DNA from: Streptomyces sp. NBC_00425
GTDB lineage: Bacteria > Actinomycetota > Actinomycetes > Streptomycetales > Streptomycetaceae
Reading direction: 5' to 3'
DNA length: 64,000 bases
Assembly (NCBI RefSeq): GCF_036030735.1
Contig: NZ_CP107928.1
Location: 1,984,001 to 2,048,000, forward strand
In this document: piece after piece, positions 60,955-64,000 of the stretch
Layout: each line of letters starts with the position of its first letter
Position numbering within the stretch: the stretch's first letter is position 1
Position numbers and translations under genes: made by a program
The notes under the pieces: generated by a model
What the model was told of the DNA's origin: nothing
What the model saw: the letters and a program-made list of their open reading frames with translations, nothing else
The model's database searches: none

Positions 60955-61134
60955 ATGGCGGCTGCACGGAACGGCAACGAGGGTCTGGGCGCATGGAGAG
61001 TGGTGCCGCTGATCGGGGCGGTGGTGATGGCCGTCGGCCTCATCGGCAGCGTGCCCGTGCTGACCCTGGTGGGCGCGGTCGTCGCCCTCGTCGGGGTGAT
61101 CGGCCTGTCCGCTGCGAGACGTAAGCAGAACTGA
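60955..61134 (+). CDS. 59-aa two-TM small membrane protein
   Basis: The frame from ATG 60955 encodes 59 residues. A polar N-terminus MAAARNGNEGLGAWR is followed by two hydrophobic helices (VVPLIGAVVMAVGLIG and VLTLVGAVVALVGVIGL) with a basic tail RRKQN. GGGGGA lies seven bases upstream. Codon bias is good across the frame. I recognise no family. It may be co-transcribed with the M1 peptidase 121 bases upstream. Confidence 0.65.
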   Translation: MAAARNGNEGLGAWRVVPLIGAVVMAVGLIGSVPVLTLVGAVVALVGVIGLSAARRKQN

Positions 61135-61179
61135 CCTCGCCCGGGCCGCCCGGCCCGCCTGAGCCCGCCGGGCCTCCGG

Positions 61180-62112
61180 TCAGCGGGCGCCCGCCCGCGC
61201 CAGCAGCTCGGCGCGGGGCAGGGCGGCGCTCTCCGTGGCCGGCACCGTGCACGCGTACGCCCCCGCCAGTGCCCCGAACTCGGCGCACCGGCGGGGCGTT
61301 TCGCCGTGGAGCCGGCCGAACAGGAAGGCGGCGGCGAAGGCGTCGCCCGCGCCGTTGGAGTCGACCACCGGTCCGGGCGGGGCGACGGCGGGGACATGTG
61401 TCAGCTCGCCGCCCGCCAGCAGATACGCTCCCTCGGCTCCGGCGGTGGCGACGACCGCTTCGGCGCGACCGCGCTCGGCGATGCGGCGCATGGTCGCCCG
61501 CGGGTCGGACAGGGCGGTCGCGGACACGAACACGACGTCCGCCTCGTGAGCGAAGGCCGCCTGGTAGGGGTTCTCGCCGTCCCAGTTGTGCAGGTCGGTG
61601 GAGATGCCGACGCCCGCCTCACGCAGGACGGGCAGCGCCTCGGCGCAGGGCTGCGTGATGGACACGTGCGCATGGCGGCTCGCCGCGGCGAGGGCGCGCA
61701 GGGTGTCCTCGGGGAAGCGGTCGTCCGCTCGCCCGCGGCTGGTGTCGTACAGCGACAGCCGCCGGCCGTCCGGGCTCACCAGGTTCACCGCGCGCTTGGT
61801 GCCGGCGGGCTGCGGGAGCGCGGTGAGGGCGATGCCGTGCTCGTCGTGCAGGGCACGGACGAGGTCGCCCTCGGGGTCGTCGCCGAGGAAGTCGAGATGG
61901 TGGGTGCGCAGGCCGAGGGCGGCGAGGCCCAGGGCCACGAAGTCACCGGTCTGGCCGGCGCGGGCGCGGATCCCGCTGTCGATCATGTAGCTGTCGGCGT
62001 ACGGGAGCGGCAGCTCCGGCACGTACACGATCGTGTCCACGCCGGCTCCGCCGAGAACCAGCACGTCGATGCCGTCGACGCCGTCGCTGTGCCCGTCGGT
62101 CTGTGCGCGCAT
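61180..62112 (-). CDS. PfkB-family carbohydrate kinase (ribokinase-like)
   Basis: This 310-aa kinase has the two PfkB signatures: N-terminal GG-containing IRARAGQTGDFVALGLAALG with VLVLGGAGVDT, and the C-terminal DSNGAGDAFAAAF with the catalytic Asp and the anion hole. Sequence and length fit ribokinase/adenosine kinase-like enzymes, but the sugar or nucleoside is unclear. It starts five bases after the macro-domain gene, so the two form an operon and may share a ribose-type substrate; that is inference. Confidence 0.9.
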   Translation of the reverse strand: MRAQTDGHSDGVDGIDVLVLGGAGVDTIVYVPELPLPYADSYMIDSGIRARAGQTGDFVALGLAALGLRTHHLDFLGDDPEGDLVRALHDEHGIALTALPQPAGTKRAVNLVSPDGRRLSLYDTSRGRADDRFPEDTLRALAAASRHAHVSITQPCAEALPVLREAGVGISTDLHNWDGENPYQAAFAHEADVVFVSATALSDPRATMRRIAERGRAEAVVATAGAEGAYLLAGGELTHVPAVAPPGPVVDSNGAGDAFAAAFLFGRLHGETPRRCAEFGALAGAYACTVPATESAALPRAELLARAGAR

Positions 62113-62117
62113 GGGCG

Positions 62118-62600
62118 CTACCCCTCCCCGTGGTCGTACACCGTCACCGCGACGCCCCGTCGCACGAGCCGCTCACTCACGAGCGGCTCGACGCGGGACC
62201 ACTTGCCCCCGGCCAGGCCGCAGCCTATCCGCGGCATGTGCACGGACGCGTGGAGTTCCCGTGCGGGGCCGGCCAGCCGGGCCAGCGCCGCGTCGATGGC
62301 CTCGTACCGCACGGGGACGCCCTTGCTGCCCGTCCGCACGCCGCGCTGGCCGATCATGTTGGCGACCCACACGTACGGCTCCACCTGGACCAGCTGGAGG
62401 GCGCCCAGGCCGAAGTCGTTGGAGGCCCGCTCCCGGTGCCAGGCGCGGTAGGCCGCCTCCGGTTCGGGCCAGCGGCGGGACAGCGCGAGGACGAAGCCCT
62501 TCCCCCATCCCCCGATGTCGTTGCAGACATGGGCGATCACCTTCACGCCCTTCACCGACGGCACGGTGGCGTCGCCCCTGACATAAGTGATCTCCCCCAT
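62118..62600 (-). CDS. Macro-domain (ADP-ribose binding) protein
   Basis: This 160-aa single macro domain has the ADP-ribose-binding start IAHVCNDIGGWGKGFVLALS, the central ALQLVQVEPYVWVANMIGQRG, and PRIGCGLAGGKWSRVEPLV as the diphosphate loop. The HVCND(x)GGWGKGF pattern is close to the yeast Poa1/human OARD1 type that hydrolyses ADP-ribose 1''-phosphate or removes ADP-ribose from proteins. TACCGT ends six bases before the ATG and there is no Shine-Dalgarno, so it is probably leaderless. First gene of the macro-PfkB pair. Confidence 0.9.
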   Translation of the reverse strand: MGEITYVRGDATVPSVKGVKVIAHVCNDIGGWGKGFVLALSRRWPEPEAAYRAWHRERASNDFGLGALQLVQVEPYVWVANMIGQRGVRTGSKGVPVRYEAIDAALARLAGPARELHASVHMPRIGCGLAGGKWSRVEPLVSERLVRRGVAVTVYDHGEG

Positions 62601-62606
62601 GACGCC

Positions 62607-62612
62607 ACGGTA
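62607..62612 (-). promoter_or_regulatory. -10 box of probable leaderless macro-domain promoter
   Basis: TACCGT on the minus strand ends six bases before the ATG at 62600. Confidence 0.4.
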
Positions 62613-62691
62613 GGCGACGCCACTGACATCGACGCCGGTCCGCAGGCGCGCCGGTCCTCGGGATCCGCCTGTCGCTGTGCCGTCACGGGTT

Positions 62692-62708
62692 TCACAGCAT
62701 CGGTGTGA
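62692..62708. promoter_or_regulatory. Candidate MerR operator
   Basis: TCACA (62692-62696) and TGTGA (62704-62708) form a dyad with a seven-base spacer. It lies between TTCACA and GATACT elements in front of the MerR gene, the place where MerR proteins bind. Confidence 0.4.
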
Positions 62709-62725
62709 CAGCGATACTGCTGCAC

Positions 62726-63439
62726 ATGACGAGCGAGACCGAGGAGCCGGCCCTCACGGTCGACGAGCTGGCCGCGCGCGCCGGGGTCACGGTGCGCACG
62801 GTGCGCTTCTACGGCACCAAAGGGCTGCTCCCGCCGCCGGTCATCGGGCCGCGCCGGGTGGGGCGTTACGGCGCCGGGCACCTCGCGCGCCTGGCGCTGA
62901 TCGAGGAGCTGCGCGGGCAGGGGCTGACGCTGGCCGCGATCGAGCGCTATCTGGACCGACTGCCGCCCGGTCTCGACGCCCACGACCTCGCCGTGCACCG
63001 GGCCGTGGTGGCTTCCTGGGCGCCGGACGCGGTGGAGACGGTGACCCGGGAGGAGCTGCAGCGGCGGGCGGGGCGGACGCTCGGCGAGGAGGACCTGGAC
63101 CGGCTCGTCGCGATGGACGTCGTACACCGCGACGACGACGGGTACGCGGTCGACCCCGGCCTGCTGCGGCTGGGCGTCCGGCTGCTGGACGTGCCGTTGT
63201 CGCCGGAGTCGATCCGCGCGGCGCGCACCGTCCTGCTCGACCATGCGCGCGCGGCGGCCCACGAGCTGTCGCGGCTGCTGCGCGAGGAGGTGCCGGAGCG
63301 TGACGCGCAGGCGGTGCGGTCGCTGTCGGCGCACATGCAGCCGCTGGTCGTCCAGGCGCTGCTGACGGCCTTCCAGCGCTCGCTCACGGAGGAGCTGCGG
63401 GAGTGGCTCGGGGAGCCGCCGGCGGACGGCTCCCCGTGA
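62726..63439 (+). CDS. MerR-family transcriptional regulator
   Basis: This 237-aa protein has an N-terminal MerR winged helix (about 12-80: LTVDELAARAGVTVRTVRFYGTKGLLPPPV...RRVGRYGAGHLARLALIEELRGQGLTLAAIERYL) and a helical C-terminal effector region without a cysteine motif. ATG 62726 is preferred over a GTG at 62705, which lies in the dyad operator. It is convergent with a fatty-acid beta-oxidation gene and may sense acyl-CoA or a related ligand, as several actinobacterial MerR proteins next to fad genes do. Confidence 0.87.
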   Translation: MTSETEEPALTVDELAARAGVTVRTVRFYGTKGLLPPPVIGPRRVGRYGAGHLARLALIEELRGQGLTLAAIERYLDRLPPGLDAHDLAVHRAVVASWAPDAVETVTREELQRRAGRTLGEEDLDRLVAMDVVHRDDDGYAVDPGLLRLGVRLLDVPLSPESIRAARTVLLDHARAAAHELSRLLREEVPERDAQAVRSLSAHMQPLVVQALLTAFQRSLTEELREWLGEPPADGSP

Positions 63440-63451
63440 CGGTCCGGGCGC

Positions 63452-64000
63452 TCAGCGCGCGTCCGTGAAGGTCTCCCCCCGTTGCGCCTTCTCCACCAGC
63501 AGGGCGGGCGGGGTGAAACGGTCGCCGTAGCGTGCGGCGAGTTCACGCGCGCGGGCCACGAAGCCGGGAAGCCCGCCGTCGTAGCCGTTGATGTACTGGA
63601 GCACTCCGCCGGTCCAGCCGGGGAAGCCGATCCCGAAGAGGGAGCCGATGTTGGCGTCGGCCACGGAGGTCAGGACGCCCTCCTCCACGAGCCTGACGGT
63701 GTCGAGGGCCTCGGAGAAGAGCATGCGCTCCTGCATGTCCTCGAAGGGGATCTCGGCGCCCGCGCGGGTGAAGTGCTCGCGCAGACCCGGCCACAGGCCG
63801 GTCCGCCTGCCGTCCTCCCCGTACTCGTAGAAGCCGGCGCCGCCGCTGCGCCCCGTGCGGCCGAACTCGTCGACCATGCGGTCGATGACGGCCTCGGCGG
63901 GGTGGCCGGGCCAGGTGCCGCCGGCCTCCTCCACGGCCCGCTTCGACTCACCCCGGATCTTGCGCGGCAGGGTGAGCGTCAGCTCGTCCATCAGGGAGAG
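63452..64000 (-). CDS. C-terminal part of fatty-acid oxidation multienzyme (3-hydroxyacyl-CoA dehydrogenase), partial
   Basis: The last 183 or so residues of a minus-strand protein whose start lies beyond the right edge. VDEFGRTGRSGGAGFYEY marks the end of a 3-hydroxyacyl-CoA dehydrogenase C-terminal domain. ERMLFSEALDTVRLVEEGVLTSVADANIGSLFGIGFPGWTGGVLQYINGYDGGLPGFV is the repeated C-terminal domain typical of FadB/FadJ-type trifunctional subunits. It belongs to beta-oxidation. The internal ATG near 63991 is not the true start. Confidence 0.88.
   Translation of the reverse strand, partial: LSLMDELTLTLPRKIRGESKRAVEEAGGTWPGHPAEAVIDRMVDEFGRTGRSGGAGFYEYGEDGRRTGLWPGLREHFTRAGAEIPFEDMQERMLFSEALDTVRLVEEGVLTSVADANIGSLFGIGFPGWTGGVLQYINGYDGGLPGFVARARELAARYGDRFTPPALLVEKAQRGETFTDAR

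Overview
The window reads as a chromosomal segment of a Streptomyces or close relative. It has very high GC, strong third-position G/C bias, GTG/TTG starts, GTGA/ATGA stop-start overlaps, a conservon, a C35 hopanoid locus and a c-di-AMP riboswitch ahead of a LysM/M23 peptidase. No rRNA, CRISPR array, IS element or PKS/NRPS cluster is visible. All calls come from reading the sequence; no database search was run.

Layout. 1-3900: tail of an unknown gene, then a small lower-GC block holding a Trypco1-type protein, a divergent two-TM membrane protein and a CHAT-protease/WD40 protein. This block lies between an intact tRNA-Pro(GGG) gene and a decayed copy of that gene's 3' half, so it looks like a small island or island remnant. 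4000-9940: MmcQ-like protein, XRE/cupin regulator with GNAT acetyltransferase, LysR regulator, threonine catabolism pair kbl-tdh, GPP34 protein. 9947-14761: conservon cvnA-B-C-D plus a GAF protein. 15000-25220: MBL hydrolase, amino-acid dehydrogenase, truncated TetR gene, SIMPL protein, SGNH esterase, Tat-exported protein, riboswitch-controlled peptidoglycan hydrolase, GH36 alpha-galactosidase, tyrosine phosphatase.

25230-39035 is a complete hopanoid operon on the minus strand: hpnC-hpnD-hpnE-FPP synthase-shc-hpnG-hpnH-ispG-dxs-aminotransferase(hpnO), followed by an XRE/cupin regulator and a 40-aa membrane peptide. The order matches the known S. coelicolor hopanoid locus. It holds its own MEP-pathway genes (dxs, ispG), makes squalene by the HpnCDE route, cyclises it, adds adenosine (HpnH), removes adenine (HpnG) and aminates the C35 side chain (HpnO). 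idi lies 10 kb away at 49 kb.

39392-46440 is a tightly coupled minus-strand locus: a DUF5941/CDP-alcohol phosphatidyltransferase fusion, a nucleotidyltransferase, a glycerol-1-phosphate dehydrogenase-like enzyme, a second CDP-alcohol phosphatidyltransferase that lacks the fourth motif aspartate, a GT2 glycosyltransferase and a Wzm/Wzt-type ABC exporter. I infer a surface lipid or phosphopolyol polymer pathway of unknown product. 46768-64000 holds mostly housekeeping or accessory single genes: galE, cation efflux, idi, HATPase, crotonase, Tex, DUF1089, ABC-F, D-amino-acid oxidase-like, CocE/S15 peptidase, M1 peptidase, a PfkB kinase/macro-domain pair, MerR, and the C-terminus of a fatty-acid oxidation protein.

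Recurring theme: at least ten genes have a TANNNT box 6-7 nt before the start codon and no ribosome binding site, so they are probably transcribed without a leader.
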